Part shown: positions 49,995 to 60,076 of the stretch, in pieces
Numbering within the stretch: position 1 is the first letter of the stretch
Layout of the letters: every line of letters starts with the position of its first letter
Source of the DNA: Salinibacillus xinjiangensis
GTDB taxonomy: Bacteria > Bacillota > Bacilli > Bacillales > Alkalibacillaceae
DNA: 64,000 bases
NCBI RefSeq assembly: GCF_009649735.1
Contig: NZ_WJNH01000002.1
Location: 186,001-250,000 of the forward strand
Reading direction: 5' to 3'
Program-made: the position numbers and the translations under genes
The notes under the pieces: generated by a model
The model's database searches: none
Told to the model about the DNA's origin: nothing
The model's input: the letters and a program-made list of their open reading frames with translations, nothing else

Positions 49995-51365
49995 TTAGGC
50001 TGCTGTTTCATCAGATTGAACTTCTTCATTTGTTTCAAACATTTTTCCATTTCCATATCCAGTTTCTTTTCCTGGCAGGATTAGGTTTAAAATCACCCCG
50101 ACAATAGCGGATAGTGCCATACCTGCAATTTGTAGGTTTTCTGTTACTTGGATATATGCACCACCTATTCCAATCACTAGAATGACGGAAGAGATGATTA
50201 AGTTTCGCTTATCTCCTAAGTCTATTTGATTATCAACTAGCATGCGTAAGCCACTTGATGCAATAATCCCGAAGAGGAGGATGGAAACCCCACCCATTAC
50301 AGCGGCTGGAATGGATTCGATTAATAAGACGACACTTGTTGTAAATCCGAACAAAATAGCTAGTACAGCTGCTCCACCGATGACAAATACACTAAACACT
50401 CTCGTAATGGCTAATACCCCAATATTTTCACCGTATGTTGTATTTGGGGGTCCACCAATAAAGGAGGCAATCATTGTTGCGACCCCATCCCCCATAATGG
50501 AACGGTGAAGTCCTGGCTTTTCTAAAAAGTTACGTCCGGCTACTTTGGAAAGGACCATTTGATCCCCAATGTGTTCAGCGATGGTTACAAGCGCGATTGG
50601 AGCCATAATCCATACAATTCCCCAGTTGAATACTTCAAGCGGATTGTAATCTTTAAATGGAACGACAAAGTCCGGTACTTGGAACAATGTTGTTAGAAAA
50701 GCACCAAGGGATCCACTCCCTGCAAGATCATTCCAGTGATTAGCAATTGGTTCTACATTGACGATTCCTTGTGTAAGTGCGAAAACATATCCTCCAACAA
50801 TTCCGATTAAAATCGGAATAAGTCCAAAAAATCCTTTGAAAAACATCGTAGCAATAATAGTGATAGCCAAGGCTACAAGTGCTACCATGAAGTGGGTTCC
50901 ACTATATTCCCCATCCACATTCATTGCCATGTCAATGGCAGTAGGTGCAAGGCCTAGACCAATAACGATAATGATTGGACCCACTACAATTGGTGGTAAA
51001 ATTCTCATTAGCCAGTTGGTGCCAAGTATCTTGATAAGTATTGAAACGACACCATACACTAAACCAGCTACAAAACTTCCAATCATAATTCCCGGCATCC
51101 CATAGGCTTGACTTGCTAGAATAATAGGCGTAATGAATGCAAAGCTTGAGCCTAAATATGCTGGGATTCTTCCCTGTGTAATAAGCAAGTATGCAAGAGT
51201 TCCTAGCCCACTTGATACAAGCGCAGCAGCTTGAGACATGTCAGTTAGTAATGGAACTAAGATGGTTGCCCCAAACATTGCAAACAAATGCTGAAGACTT
51301 AAGGTTAACCACTTTCCTTTTTTCGGTACATCTCTTATATCTAATGCCATTTCCTGTTTATTCAT
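49995..51365 (-). CDS. pyrP: Uracil permease
   Basis: Proton-coupled uracil importer of the nucleobase-cation symporter-2 family. The 456-residue protein has about 14 hydrophobic segments and the family blocks QHLFAMFGATILVPLLTDM near the start and EHIGDQMVLSK near 264. Alternative ATG at 51371 directly touches GAGGAGGA, so the ATG at 51365 is preferred. A PyrR attenuator lies directly upstream and ties its expression to UMP supply. Confidence 0.96.
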   Translation of the reverse strand: MNKQEMALDIRDVPKKGKWLTLSLQHLFAMFGATILVPLLTDMSQAAALVSSGLGTLAYLLITQGRIPAYLGSSFAFITPIILASQAYGMPGIMIGSFVAGLVYGVVSILIKILGTNWLMRILPPIVVGPIIIVIGLGLAPTAIDMAMNVDGEYSGTHFMVALVALAITIIATMFFKGFFGLIPILIGIVGGYVFALTQGIVNVEPIANHWNDLAGSGSLGAFLTTLFQVPDFVVPFKDYNPLEVFNWGIVWIMAPIALVTIAEHIGDQMVLSKVAGRNFLEKPGLHRSIMGDGVATMIASFIGGPPNTTYGENIGVLAITRVFSVFVIGGAAVLAILFGFTTSVVLLIESIPAAVMGGVSILLFGIIASSGLRMLVDNQIDLGDKRNLIISSVILVIGIGGAYIQVTENLQIAGMALSAIVGVILNLILPGKETGYGNGKMFETNEEVQSDETAA

Positions 51366-51385
51366 TTTCATTCCTCCTCTAGGTA

Positions 51386-51490
51386 TAAAAAAAACCTCTT
51401 TGCGAAGGTCGCAAAGAGGTACACGTATCCACCTGCATGGAGGTATACGTCACTTCTATAATGCGACCTTCTTAGTCTCTCTGGACTAAA
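51386..51490 (-). promoter_or_regulatory. PyrR-dependent transcription attenuator before pyrP
   Basis: On the minus strand the PyrR-binding loop AGTCCAGAGAGACT (51474-51487) is inside a TTTAGTC/GACTAAG stem. An antiterminator segment AAGGTCGCA can pair with TGCGACCTT. The terminator has 11-bp arms at 51394-51404 and 51410-51420, with eight T (51386-51393). UMP-bound PyrR would favour the terminator. Confidence 0.95.
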
Positions 51491-51506
51491 TTTAAAGGTC
51501 CTTTAT

Positions 51507-52183
<677 letters not shown>

Positions 52184-52215
52184 GGTTTAAAGGGTCCCTA
52201 TTCATTTCAAGATAA

Positions 52216-52244
52216 ATTATTTCATTTCTCGCGTTTTTTGTCAA
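52216..52244 (-). promoter_or_regulatory. Sigma-A promoter of the pyr operon, overlapping the rluD stop
   Basis: On the minus strand TTGACA (52239-52244) and extended -10 TGAAATAAT (AATAAT at 52216-52221) are 17 bases apart. The TGA inside TTGACA is the rluD stop codon. Confidence 0.8.
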
Positions 52245-53152
52245 CCTTTTATTTGCAACTCTTTTAATACTTGTTGAAATTCTTCTGGTGGTTCTTTCTC
52301 AAATTCCAGCCATTCATTTGTGATTGGATGCTCAAAGCCAAGTACTCGAGCATGTAAAGCCTGACCATTAATATCTATTGTTTTGCGCGGGCCATATTTT
52401 GGATCCCCTACTAGTGGAAAGCCAATATATCTAAAATGAACGCGAATTTGATGCGTACGTCCCGTCTCTAGTTTACACTCTACGTGTGTAAAGCCTTCAT
52501 ATCGATCTAACACATTAAAATGGGTTACAGCATCCTTGCCTTGGTCCACTACGTTCATCTTTTGTCGGTCCTTCTGATCACGGCCAATTGGAGCATCAAT
52601 CGTACCGTAATCATGTTCAAGCACGCCATGAACAATGGCTTCGTATTTTCTTTTTACAGTCTTGTTAGAAAGCTGTTCTGCTAAGCCAGTATGTGCCTGG
52701 TCCGTTTTAGCTACCATAAGCAATCCACTCGTATCTTTATCAATACGATGAACGATTCCAGGTCTTAAGACTCCATTTATCCCTGAGAGGTCCTGGCAAT
52801 GATACAGGATTGCGTTAACGAGAGTACCACCCATATGACCTGCAGAAGGATGAACCACCATCCCTTTTGGCTTATTGACCACAAGTACATGCTCATCCTC
52901 GTAAACAATATCAATCGGAATATTTTCTGGTTCCACATCTAAAGGTTCAGGTTCAGGAATCGTCCATATAATCGTATCTCCTGCTTGACACTTATAGTTA
53001 CTTTTTACAATTTGATTGTTAACCTTTACTAGTTTGTCTTTGATCCATGATTGAATTTGTGACCTTGAATAATCCTGGTTTCGTTCTGCAAGTACTTTAT
53101 CAATTCTTTGAGTCTGTTCTTCAGGTAAAACAATATGTGTATTTGTCATCAT
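52241..53152 (-). CDS. rluD: RluD-family 23S rRNA pseudouridine synthase (YlyB)
   Basis: Converts specific uridines of 23S rRNA to pseudouridine. The 303-residue protein has an N-terminal S4 RNA-binding domain ([19 protein letters not shown] near 17-35) and the RsuA/RluD catalytic domain with [19 protein letters not shown] near 132-150 (catalytic Asp in HRIDKDTSG). ATG codons at 53152 and 53149 are both possible. It follows lspA directly and its TGA stop forms part of the pyr promoter. The target uridines cannot be told from sequence. Confidence 0.93.
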   Translation of the reverse strand: MMTNTHIVLPEEQTQRIDKVLAERNQDYSRSQIQSWIKDKLVKVNNQIVKSNYKCQAGDTIIWTIPEPEPLDVEPENIPIDIVYEDEHVLVVNKPKGMVVHPSAGHMGGTLVNAILYHCQDLSGINGVLRPGIVHRIDKDTSGLLMVAKTDQAHTGLAEQLSNKTVKRKYEAIVHGVLEHDYGTIDAPIGRDQKDRQKMNVVDQGKDAVTHFNVLDRYEGFTHVECKLETGRTHQIRVHFRYIGFPLVGDPKYGPRKTIDINGQALHARVLGFEHPITNEWLEFEKEPPEEFQQVLKELQIKG

Positions 53153-53616
53153 TTCTTTGGCGCTCCTTTAAACCGCTCCTCAAATAGGGTGTAAATTAAC
53201 ATTAAAATGACCCCTATTACGAGAGATGAATCTGCTATATTAAAAATAGGGTAATCATATCCAAAAATGATTACATCAAAAAAGTCAACAACCTCTTGCC
53301 GGAACAGGCGATCAATAAAGTTGCCAATAGCACCAGCCAATATCAAGCTTAAAGACCAACCTAATAGTGCGTGATCCTTCCCGTGTTTTTGCAAATAATA
53401 AATAACAAATACGACAACAACAGTTGTAATAATATAAAAGAACCACATTTGTCCTTGTAGAATTCCCCATGCTGCACCTTTATTGCGATGGGAGGTTATG
53501 TAAAAGAAATTTTCAATAACAGGTATGCTTTCATAAAGCTCCATTTTTTTATCGACCATCCATTTGGTCCATTGATCAATACCTATAATCACGATTGCTA
53601 CTAGATAGTACCACAC
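53149..53616 (-). CDS. lspA: Lipoprotein signal peptidase (signal peptidase II)
   Basis: Aspartyl membrane protease that cuts prolipoproteins before the lipid-modified cysteine. The 155-residue protein has four membrane segments, and the catalytic aspartates are in [15 protein letters not shown] and [11 protein letters not shown]. The frame is open 39 codons further upstream, across the ileS terminator, so the GTG at 53616 behind TGGGGG is the likely start and matches homologues ([19 protein letters not shown]). In B. subtilis ylyA lies between ileS and lspA; it is absent here. Confidence 0.93.
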   Translation of the reverse strand: MWYYLVAIVIIGIDQWTKWMVDKKMELYESIPVIENFFYITSHRNKGAAWGILQGQMWFFYIITTVVVVFVIYYLQKHGKDHALLGWSLSLILAGAIGNFIDRLFRQEVVDFFDVIIFGYDYPIFNIADSSLVIGVILMLIYTLFEERFKGAPKK

Positions 53617-53690
53617 ATCATTTTCCCCCAACCATTTAATATCATTCTTAAGCATTTTACCATAAGTATGCTTAAAACGCTTAATAGAAT

Positions 53691-53721
53691 AAAAGGGGCT
53701 GCATATATATCTTGCAGCCCC
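53691..53721 (-). terminator. Rho-independent terminator after ileS
   Basis: Arms GGGGCTGCA (53695-53703) and TGCAGCCCC (53713-53721), followed on the minus strand by TTTTATTC. It separates ileS from lspA-rluD. Confidence 0.8.
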
Positions 53722-53736
53722 TCCCCTTATCATGAC

Positions 53737-56487
53737 TTAAGCATAATGTTTGGAAACAATATCAGCACAACGATCACATAAATCTTCATGTTCTTCATTG
53801 TTACCCACTGTTTCTGATGCTACCCAGCAACGTTGACACTTTTCGCCTGGGTGTTTTTCTACAACCACTTTTACATAATCATAATCTTTAGCATCCGTCA
53901 AGCTAGTGCTAACCTCTGCTTCAGATACAATCAGGTATTGATGTAAATGTTCAATCTCCTCAAGTAATGCTTTAGTTTTCTCGTCTTTTGCTTCAATTTT
54001 CACTTTAGCCTCTAACGATTTTCCAATCACTTTTTCATTTCTAGCTTCTTCTAGGGCTTTTAATACATCATCACGAACCTCGATAAAGTGATCCCATTTT
54101 GCTTTTAATTGATCTTGATCCTTAATTTTACGCGGTTTCGGCATGTCAGTTAGCTGCACACTGTCCTCTTCTACTCCCGGGATATAGTTCCACACCTCAT
54201 CGGTTGTATGAGATAAAATTGGTGAAAGTAATTTAGCTAGTGACGTCAAGATCTCATAATATACGGTTTGGATACTACGACGACGCTCGTCATTTTCAGG
54301 TTCGATGTATAAAATATCTTTAGCAAAATCTAGGTAGAACGAGCTTAAATCTATCGTACAGAAATTGTGAACGGCATGATAAATGGTTGAGAATTCATAT
54401 GTGTCATATGCCTGGTCTACCTTCTTCACAAGATCCTGTAAACGGATAAGCATATAACGATCAACTTCCTGTAAATCCTCTTCTTTAACACGGTCTTTAT
54501 TTGGCTCAAAGTCATTGAGATTACCGAGAATGAAACGGAAAGTATTTCGAACCTTACGATAGACCTCAGCAACTTGCTTTAAGATATCATTCGAAATTCT
54601 CACATCTGCCTGATAATCAACGCTAGCCACCCATAAACGTAAAATGTCTGCACCAAGCTGTTTCATAATTTTACTTGGAATCATGACATTACCAAGAGAT
54701 TTACTCATCTTACGCCCATTTCCATCAAGAGCAAAGCCATGACTTAAGATCGACTTATATGGTGCTTTTCCTGTCACTGCCACAGCAGTAGAGATAGAGG
54801 AGTTAAACCAACCACGATATTGGTCAGAGCCCTCTAAATACATATCGGCAGGACGCTGTAAATCATCACGTTCAACTAAAACACCTTGGTGGGAAGAACC
54901 AGAATCAAACCAAACGTCCATAATATCATTTTCTTTTGTAAACTCACCATTTGGACTTGATGGGTGTGTGAATCCTTCAGGAAGTAAATCCTTCGCTTCC
55001 CGTTCAAACCATACATTCGACCCATGCTCTCTGAATAAATCCGAAACATGATTAATGGTTTCATCCGTAATAATTGGCTCTCCATTTTCAGCATAGAAGA
55101 CCGGAATTGGAACACCCCAAACACGTTGACGGGAAATACACCAATCTTGACGATCCCGAACCATATTGTAAAGTCGTGTTTCTCCCCATTCTGGAACCCA
55201 TTGAACTTGTTTGATTTCATCCAAAATGTTATCACGGAAATCCTTAATCGATGCGAACCACTGGGAGGTTGCACGGAAAATGGTCGGCTTTTTCGTACGC
55301 CAGTCATGCGGGTATGAGTGTGTAATAAATGTTAGCTTTAATAAGGCGCCAACCTCTTCTAGCTTCTCTGTGATGGCTTTATTTGCTTTATCATAGAACA
55401 TCCCTTCAAAACCAGGGGCTTCAGCTGTGAATACCCCTTTGTGGTCTACAGGGCAAAGAACATCAAGTCCATATTCCTGACCAACCCAAAAGTCATCTTC
55501 CCCGTGACCTGGAGCTGTGTGTACACATCCTGTACCTGCTTCTGTTGTTACGTGTTCTCCAAGAATAACAAGGGAATCACGATCATAAAATGGATGTGTT
55601 GCTACAACACGATCAAGGTCTTGACCTGTGTGAGTTTGAAGGACTTCATAGCTTTCCCACTCAAGCTCCTTAGCCACTTCCTCAACCATTTTAGCTGCTA
55701 CTACATACTTCTCACCATTCACGCCCACAACTGCGTATTCAAGCTCTGGATGGACAGCAATGGCTAAGTTCGCAGGAATTGTCCATGGAGTTGTTGTCCA
55801 GATAATGATCTTTTCATCGCCATTCAGTACGCCTTTTCCATCCTTTACATCAAATCCTACATAAATAGATGGAGAACGTTTATCCTGATATTCAATTTCT
55901 GCTTCTGCAAGGGCAGATTCAGAGGAAGGAGACCAATATACAGGCTTTAACCCTTTATAGATGTATCCTTTTTTCGCCATTTCACCAAAAACTTGAATTT
56001 GTGCTGCCTCATACTCAGGCTTAAGCGTAATGTAAGGATTATCCCAGTCTCCTCGAACACCGAGCTGTTTAAACTGCTGACGCTGTCGGTCAATTTGCTC
56101 AAGAGCATACTCTTCACAGATTTTACGAAATTCTGCGACACTCATCTTTTTACGATCTACTTTTTTCTTGGCAAGTGCCTGTTCAATTGGCAGGCCGTGA
56201 GTATCCCAGCCAGGTACATAGGGAGCATGGTAGCCAGCCATGGATTTATAGCGGACAATGATATCCTTCAAGATTTTGTTGAGGGCATGCCCCATGTGCA
56301 AATCCCCATTGGCATATGGAGGGCCATCATGAAGGATAAATAGTGGTCTACCTTCTGTTCTCTTCTGCACCTTTTCATATATATTTTCTTCTTCCCAATG
56401 TTGTTGCATTTCTGGTTCGCGTTTTGGAAGATTTCCACGCATCGGAAAATCTGTTTTAGGCATTAAAAGCGTTTCTTTATAGCTCAT
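53737..56487 (-). CDS. ileS: Isoleucyl-tRNA synthetase
   Basis: Charges tRNA-Ile and edits valine. The 916-residue class I enzyme has the HIGH-type motif [19 protein letters not shown] near 57-75, the editing domain, the KMSKS motif in [14 protein letters not shown] near 592-605, and a C-terminal zinc finger [12 protein letters not shown] with CDRCADIV. The frame opens three codons earlier with TTG, but the ATG at 56487 is better spaced from AAGGAG and [19 protein letters not shown] is the conserved start. A T-box leader controls it. Confidence 0.97.
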   Translation of the reverse strand: MSYKETLLMPKTDFPMRGNLPKREPEMQQHWEEENIYEKVQKRTEGRPLFILHDGPPYANGDLHMGHALNKILKDIIVRYKSMAGYHAPYVPGWDTHGLPIEQALAKKKVDRKKMSVAEFRKICEEYALEQIDRQRQQFKQLGVRGDWDNPYITLKPEYEAAQIQVFGEMAKKGYIYKGLKPVYWSPSSESALAEAEIEYQDKRSPSIYVGFDVKDGKGVLNGDEKIIIWTTTPWTIPANLAIAVHPELEYAVVGVNGEKYVVAAKMVEEVAKELEWESYEVLQTHTGQDLDRVVATHPFYDRDSLVILGEHVTTEAGTGCVHTAPGHGEDDFWVGQEYGLDVLCPVDHKGVFTAEAPGFEGMFYDKANKAITEKLEEVGALLKLTFITHSYPHDWRTKKPTIFRATSQWFASIKDFRDNILDEIKQVQWVPEWGETRLYNMVRDRQDWCISRQRVWGVPIPVFYAENGEPIITDETINHVSDLFREHGSNVWFEREAKDLLPEGFTHPSSPNGEFTKENDIMDVWFDSGSSHQGVLVERDDLQRPADMYLEGSDQYRGWFNSSISTAVAVTGKAPYKSILSHGFALDGNGRKMSKSLGNVMIPSKIMKQLGADILRLWVASVDYQADVRISNDILKQVAEVYRKVRNTFRFILGNLNDFEPNKDRVKEEDLQEVDRYMLIRLQDLVKKVDQAYDTYEFSTIYHAVHNFCTIDLSSFYLDFAKDILYIEPENDERRRSIQTVYYEILTSLAKLLSPILSHTTDEVWNYIPGVEEDSVQLTDMPKPRKIKDQDQLKAKWDHFIEVRDDVLKALEEARNEKVIGKSLEAKVKIEAKDEKTKALLEEIEHLHQYLIVSEAEVSTSLTDAKDYDYVKVVVEKHPGEKCQRCWVASETVGNNEEHEDLCDRCADIVSKHYA

Positions 56488-56523
56488 TTTTTCCAAACTC
56501 CTTTATCAAAATTTCACTACATT

Positions 56524-56785
56524 AAAAAAAGCTTCTCATTCCCTTGGAAAGGGACGAGAAGCCTCGCGTTACCACCCTAATTGACTAATAAAGTAAAAAT
56601 ATTAATCCGCTTTAGTTATTCGTAACGTGAATACGACGTCCTTAGCTACTATTTTATTCACTAGGAAACTCAAGGGTGATCTTCCATGGAATTTCATGTG
56701 CTGGGCTCACACCATCCCCAGTTCGCTTGAACAATTCATTCTATGTACTGTCCCTATCATAGTTTTTCAACATTATGATTATACT
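56524..56785 (-). promoter_or_regulatory. T-box riboswitch (isoleucine) in the ileS leader
   Basis: On the minus strand the T-box AGGGTGGTAACGCG (56565-56578) contains TGGT, able to pair with the tRNA acceptor end ACCA. It is followed by a terminator with arms GCTTCTC (56531-56537) and GAGAAGC (56556-56562) plus inner pairs and seven T (56524-56530). In stem I the codon ATC (56678-56680) within AAGATCACC is the likely specifier, matching isoleucine. Uncharged tRNA-Ile would allow read-through. This fills most of the 328-base gap between divIVA and ileS. Confidence 0.93.
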
Positions 56786-56790
56786 TTTGC

Positions 56791-56819
56791 ATTATATTTA
56801 AAAATAAACGTAGAGTCAA
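56791..56819 (-). promoter_or_regulatory. Sigma-A promoter of ileS, overlapping the divIVA stop
   Basis: On the minus strand TTGACT (56814-56819) and a perfect TATAAT (56791-56796) are 17 bases apart. The TGA in TTGACT is the divIVA stop codon. Confidence 0.88.
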
Positions 56820-57346
56820 GATTGGTTATCTGCAAATTGATAATTTCTTTCTTCCTTCTCCTCTACTTCAACCTCATTTAAGTCTAGCTCAAATAATTCA
56901 TCCCAGTCATCGCTTTCAATCATATCCATTTGCGCCTGGACAATCATCTTCATTCTCGTTCTAAATACTTTTGCTTGTTTTTTAAGTTCTTCTACTTCGA
57001 TTGCAATTCTTCGTGATTTTGAAAGTGCCTCATTAATGATGCGGTCTGCATTTTTCTCGGATTCTTTAATAATTAACTTTGCTTCTTTATTCGCATTACT
57101 TTTCACTTCTTCAGCTGTTTCTTGTGCAACAAGTATGGATTTGTTTAATGTTGCCTCAATATTATTAAAGTGTCCGATTTTTTCCTTTAAGTCAGCAACT
57201 TGCTCTTCAAATTCCTTCTTTTCACGAATCACTTTTTCATAATCCTTAATGACTTGATCTAAAAATTCATTCACTTCATCTTCATCATAGCCCCTGAATG
57301 CACGGGTAAATTCTTTATTATGGATATCGAGTGGTGTAAGTGACAC
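56816..57346 (-). CDS. divIVA: Cell division site / pole protein DivIVA
   Basis: Coiled-coil protein that binds curved membrane at the septum and poles and recruits MinJ-MinCD, and in sporulation the chromosome anchor RacA. The 176-residue protein has the membrane-binding N-terminus SLTPLDIHNKEFTRAFRGYD with the exposed hydrophobic-basic loop, then long coiled coil (about 30-140). The start is GTG with AGGGGG upstream. The acidic C-terminus ends in a short polar tail. Confidence 0.97.
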   Translation of the reverse strand: MSLTPLDIHNKEFTRAFRGYDEDEVNEFLDQVIKDYEKVIREKKEFEEQVADLKEKIGHFNNIEATLNKSILVAQETAEEVKSNANKEAKLIIKESEKNADRIINEALSKSRRIAIEVEELKKQAKVFRTRMKMIVQAQMDMIESDDWDELFELDLNEVEVEEKEERNYQFADNQS

Positions 57347-57421
57347 AAAGGTAACCCCCTTGGCAGTAGTTTGTTTTATTTTATTTCGACGTTTCTTCTT
57401 TATTTCCTGCTGATTCTACAA

Positions 57422-58195
57422 TTATTTTAGCACACCTGTGAGGATTCGCCATTTTTCTTTTTTGGTTTCCCCTAATATTTTTATTAATTTACTCCTCCCT
57501 TTTTTCTTAAGGGAGATGATATCCCCTTCCTCCATTTGGAAAGCCGGGTTTTCTACTGTGCGATAGTTTACTTTTACATAGCCCTTTTGGATCCACTCAC
57601 CTGCTTTATTTCGAGAAAGGTGATAGATTTCCTTTAAGAGAGCATCCAACCTCAGGGACGATACAGTGCCCTCCTGTTCCACCCAACGCTCTGTAGACTC
57701 TTGCAATTGTTCTAAAGGTACAGCTGCAAAACGTAAACTAGCCTTCTTTACACCAGTTAAATGTAATTCAAGGAAGGTTTCAATATCTGCATCAACTAAA
57801 ATTTGAATGGTGTCATCAACAATGACAATATCTCCTAGTTTATTTCGCTTTATACCTAAAGACATGAGGGAACCTAATACGTCACGATGGGTAATCTGAA
57901 CAAACTTTTTTGGGAATCTACTTTCTAACAAAACGATGGAAAAATCATCGTTGCCAATTTCCTCATAAAAGGGGGCTATTATGGCTCTTTTCCGTTCCCT
58001 ATCATGCTTTCCACCAAAAAAATGAAGTCGTATATCAGAGTGGTTCCCAATAATAGAGGAAAGAATATATTGTTCACGTGGATCTAAAAAGTCTGTTAGC
58101 TTCCGTTGAAATGACCTTTCCACCTCATCTCTCCAGGATAATGCCATGTCAATAAATGCTTGTTCTTCTTTACGAAAATGTTGATAAATGTCCAT
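57422..58195 (-). CDS. ylmH: S4-domain RNA-binding protein YlmH
   Basis: A 257-residue protein with a C-terminal S4 domain (about residues 180-240, LRLDALLKEIYHLSRNKAGEWI). It belongs to the YlmH family conserved in the division cluster. From memory, B. subtilis YlmH was recently tied to rescue of stalled large subunits, the same pathway as RqcH, whose gene is also in this window. It follows ylmG by 26 bases and precedes divIVA by 75. Confidence 0.93.
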   Translation of the reverse strand: MDIYQHFRKEEQAFIDMALSWRDEVERSFQRKLTDFLDPREQYILSSIIGNHSDIRLHFFGGKHDRERKRAIIAPFYEEIGNDDFSIVLLESRFPKKFVQITHRDVLGSLMSLGIKRNKLGDIVIVDDTIQILVDADIETFLELHLTGVKKASLRFAAVPLEQLQESTERWVEQEGTVSSLRLDALLKEIYHLSRNKAGEWIQKGYVKVNYRTVENPAFQMEEGDIISLKKKGRSKLIKILGETKKEKWRILTGVLK

Positions 58196-58221
58196 GTACG
58201 ATAAATCTCCCTAATGCCTAT

Positions 58222-58488
58222 TTAGAATAACAGCATCTGGAACAATTGACTTAAACCCACTTTAGCAAATTGCAGTGCAAAAATGGCAACGATTGGTGAA
58301 AAGTCAATCATACCTAGAGGTGGAATAAACTTCCGGAAAGGCTCTAAATAAGGTTCCACTATTTTACCTAATATTTGTCCAAATGAGGATTCACGGGCAC
58401 CCGGAAACCAAGACATTAAAATATATCCGATGATGGCATACATATAAAAAGTAAGAGCATATTGCAAAATATTATGCAGTTCAATCAT
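58222..58488 (-). CDS. ylmG: YggT family membrane protein YlmG
   Basis: An 88-residue integral membrane protein with two hydrophobic segments (about 7-27 and 63-85). It has the family motif YILMSWFPGARESSFGQIL and PYLEPFRKFIPPLGMIDFSP between them. The family is encoded next to sepF in many bacteria and is linked to septum or nucleoid placement; the mechanism is unknown. Confidence 0.93.
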   Translation of the reverse strand: MIELHNILQYALTFYMYAIIGYILMSWFPGARESSFGQILGKIVEPYLEPFRKFIPPLGMIDFSPIVAIFALQFAKVGLSQLFQMLLF

Positions 58489-58504
58489 GAATTTTTTACC
58501 ACCT

Positions 58505-58936
58505 TTACTTTAAATCTTCATCCACTAATTCCGAAATGCTTCCTGAAACATCTACGTTATCAGGAGCACATAAAAACGTATGTTGCCCTAATTTTTGTAT
58601 ATTCCCACCAATAGCATAAACGGTTCCACTTAAAAAATCCACTATTCGCTTTGCTTGATGGTGATCAGTTCGTTGTAAGTTAATGACAACTGCTCGTCTA
58701 TTTTTCAAGTTATCAGCAATCTCCTGTGCCGATTCATAATCTTTCGGTTCACACAATACAACCTTCGACGTTGACTTAACGCTCTCCAAACGAACTACAT
58801 TTTGAGGATCTGTATTTCTTTGTAGTTCCTCCGGTGAAGGCTCTGGCTCCACCGATTCCTCCTCATAATATTCATATTCTTCCTCTTCAAATGTAAAAAG
58901 CGATTTAATTTTATTTTTCAAGCTCACTTTCGACAC
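58505..58936 (-). CDS. sepF: Cell division protein SepF
   Basis: FtsZ-bundling membrane anchor of the Gram-positive division machine. The 143-residue protein has an acidic linker after a short amphipathic N-terminus (about 1-45) and the globular domain from about 55 ([58 protein letters not shown]). It is one base after the ylmE stop. Confidence 0.97.
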   Translation of the reverse strand: MSKVSLKNKIKSLFTFEEEEYEYYEEESVEPEPSPEELQRNTDPQNVVRLESVKSTSKVVLCEPKDYESAQEIADNLKNRRAVVINLQRTDHHQAKRIVDFLSGTVYAIGGNIQKLGQHTFLCAPDNVDVSGSISELVDEDLK

Positions 58937-58937
58937 C

Positions 58938-59621
58938 TCATTCCTCGATTTCTCTCCCCACTAGCTTGGAACCAACTCGAATATGAGTTGCACCCTCCTC
59001 AACAGCAATTCGATAATCATTACTCATTCCCATTGATAAATATTGACATGGTGCATGACTATAGCCTTGATTTTGGATTGTTTCTTTTAATTCTCTTAGC
59101 ATTTGAAAGCACCCTCTTAGTACTTCTTCGTCATCAACATGTAGAGCCATAGTCATTAAGCCGACTATTTGTATATTTTCATAGTTTTTCATCTTTTCAA
59201 CAAATGCTTGTACATCTTCAGGCTGTATACCATGCTTGGATTCCTCTCCACTTACATTTACTTGGACAAAGCATGGAACTTGTTTGTTAGCCCGTTTGTT
59301 AATTTCTTTTGCTAAAGATGATCTGTCCAATGAATGAACATAGTCTATATGATCAATTATATCTTTAACCTTTCGAGATTGTAAGGTGCCTATAAAATGC
59401 CATGTTGCCCTTGGCCCTATTTCCTCATACTTATGTAAAAATCCTTCAAGGCGATTTTCACCCAAATGGTTGATACCTACATCCAATGCTTCAATAGCCC
59501 TCTCCAACGAAACATATTTGGTCACAGCAATGATTTCAACATCGTCTGGGTTACGATTCGAGTTCTGACAGGCCTCTTTAATGTCTTGTTTGATGGTTTC
59601 AAGATTTTTTTGCACAACCAA
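58938..59621 (-). CDS. ylmE: YggS/YlmE family pyridoxal phosphate homeostasis protein
   Basis: PLP-binding alanine-racemase-like barrel that buffers pyridoxal phosphate rather than catalysing a known reaction. The 227-residue protein has the cofactor lysine in [17 protein letters not shown] near 29-45, [14 protein letters not shown] near 75-88 and [23 protein letters not shown] near 196-218. It follows the NUDIX gene by two bases and precedes sepF. Confidence 0.94.
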   Translation of the reverse strand: MVVQKNLETIKQDIKEACQNSNRNPDDVEIIAVTKYVSLERAIEALDVGINHLGENRLEGFLHKYEEIGPRATWHFIGTLQSRKVKDIIDHIDYVHSLDRSSLAKEINKRANKQVPCFVQVNVSGEESKHGIQPEDVQAFVEKMKNYENIQIVGLMTMALHVDDEEVLRGCFQMLRELKETIQNQGYSHAPCQYLSMGMSNDYRIAVEEGATHIRVGSKLVGREIEE

Positions 59622-59623
59622 AA

Positions 59624-60067
59624 CTATGATTCCTCCTTTTCTTTTTTCATTGGAGAACCTTCATAAACGGCGAAATGTACGTCTCCAGTGAAGTTGAGGG
59701 CATGATCAATTCTTTCCTTTTGGATTGTTCCAAGCTCCTCAAAAGGAAACCAACGATACTCAGAATGCTCAGAGCTTAATGTAATAGACTCGTCATTAGG
59801 TATTGTACAACGAAACAGACATACTTGGGCATGAAAATCGGAATGATAGTACATCCCACTCAAATACTTTACATCTATCTTAACCCCAAGCTCTTCCTGA
59901 CACTCTCTTTTCACTGTGTCCAAAACTGTCTCACCTTTTTCGACAGCACCACCTGGTAGTCCCCAGCGTTTATCTCCATAAACCTGTTTTAATAGTAAAA
60001 CCTTCGTTAAATCTGGGTTAAAGATTACTGCATGAGAACTTACGCGAAAAAATGTATTAAATCCCAT
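59624..60067 (-). CDS. NUDIX hydrolase, substrate unknown
   Basis: A 147-residue protein with a complete Nudix box: G40, E46, R54, E55, E58, E59 and G61 in the pattern GX5EX7REUXEEXGU, so it should cleave a nucleoside diphosphate linked to some moiety X. The strand before (LPGGAVEKGE) is typical of the MutT-like subgroup. It has no membrane segment. It is nine bases after the PP2C-like gene and two before ylmE, in the place B. subtilis uses for ylmD. The substrate cannot be predicted. Confidence 0.88.
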   Translation of the reverse strand: MGFNTFFRVSSHAVIFNPDLTKVLLLKQVYGDKRWGLPGGAVEKGETVLDTVKRECQEELGVKIDVKYLSGMYYHSDFHAQVCLFRCTIPNDESITLSSEHSEYRWFPFEELGTIQKERIDHALNFTGDVHFAVYEGSPMKKEKEES

Positions 60068-60076
60068 CCTTATCCC

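Noticed and set aside
53617-53733. 39-codon N-terminal extension of lspA
   Set aside because: It would begin upstream of the ileS terminator and has no homology; the GTG at 53616 fits the family.
54876-55307. Minus-strand frame of 143 codons inside ileS
   Set aside because: Same strand but another frame of ileS; all conserved motifs are in the ileS frame.
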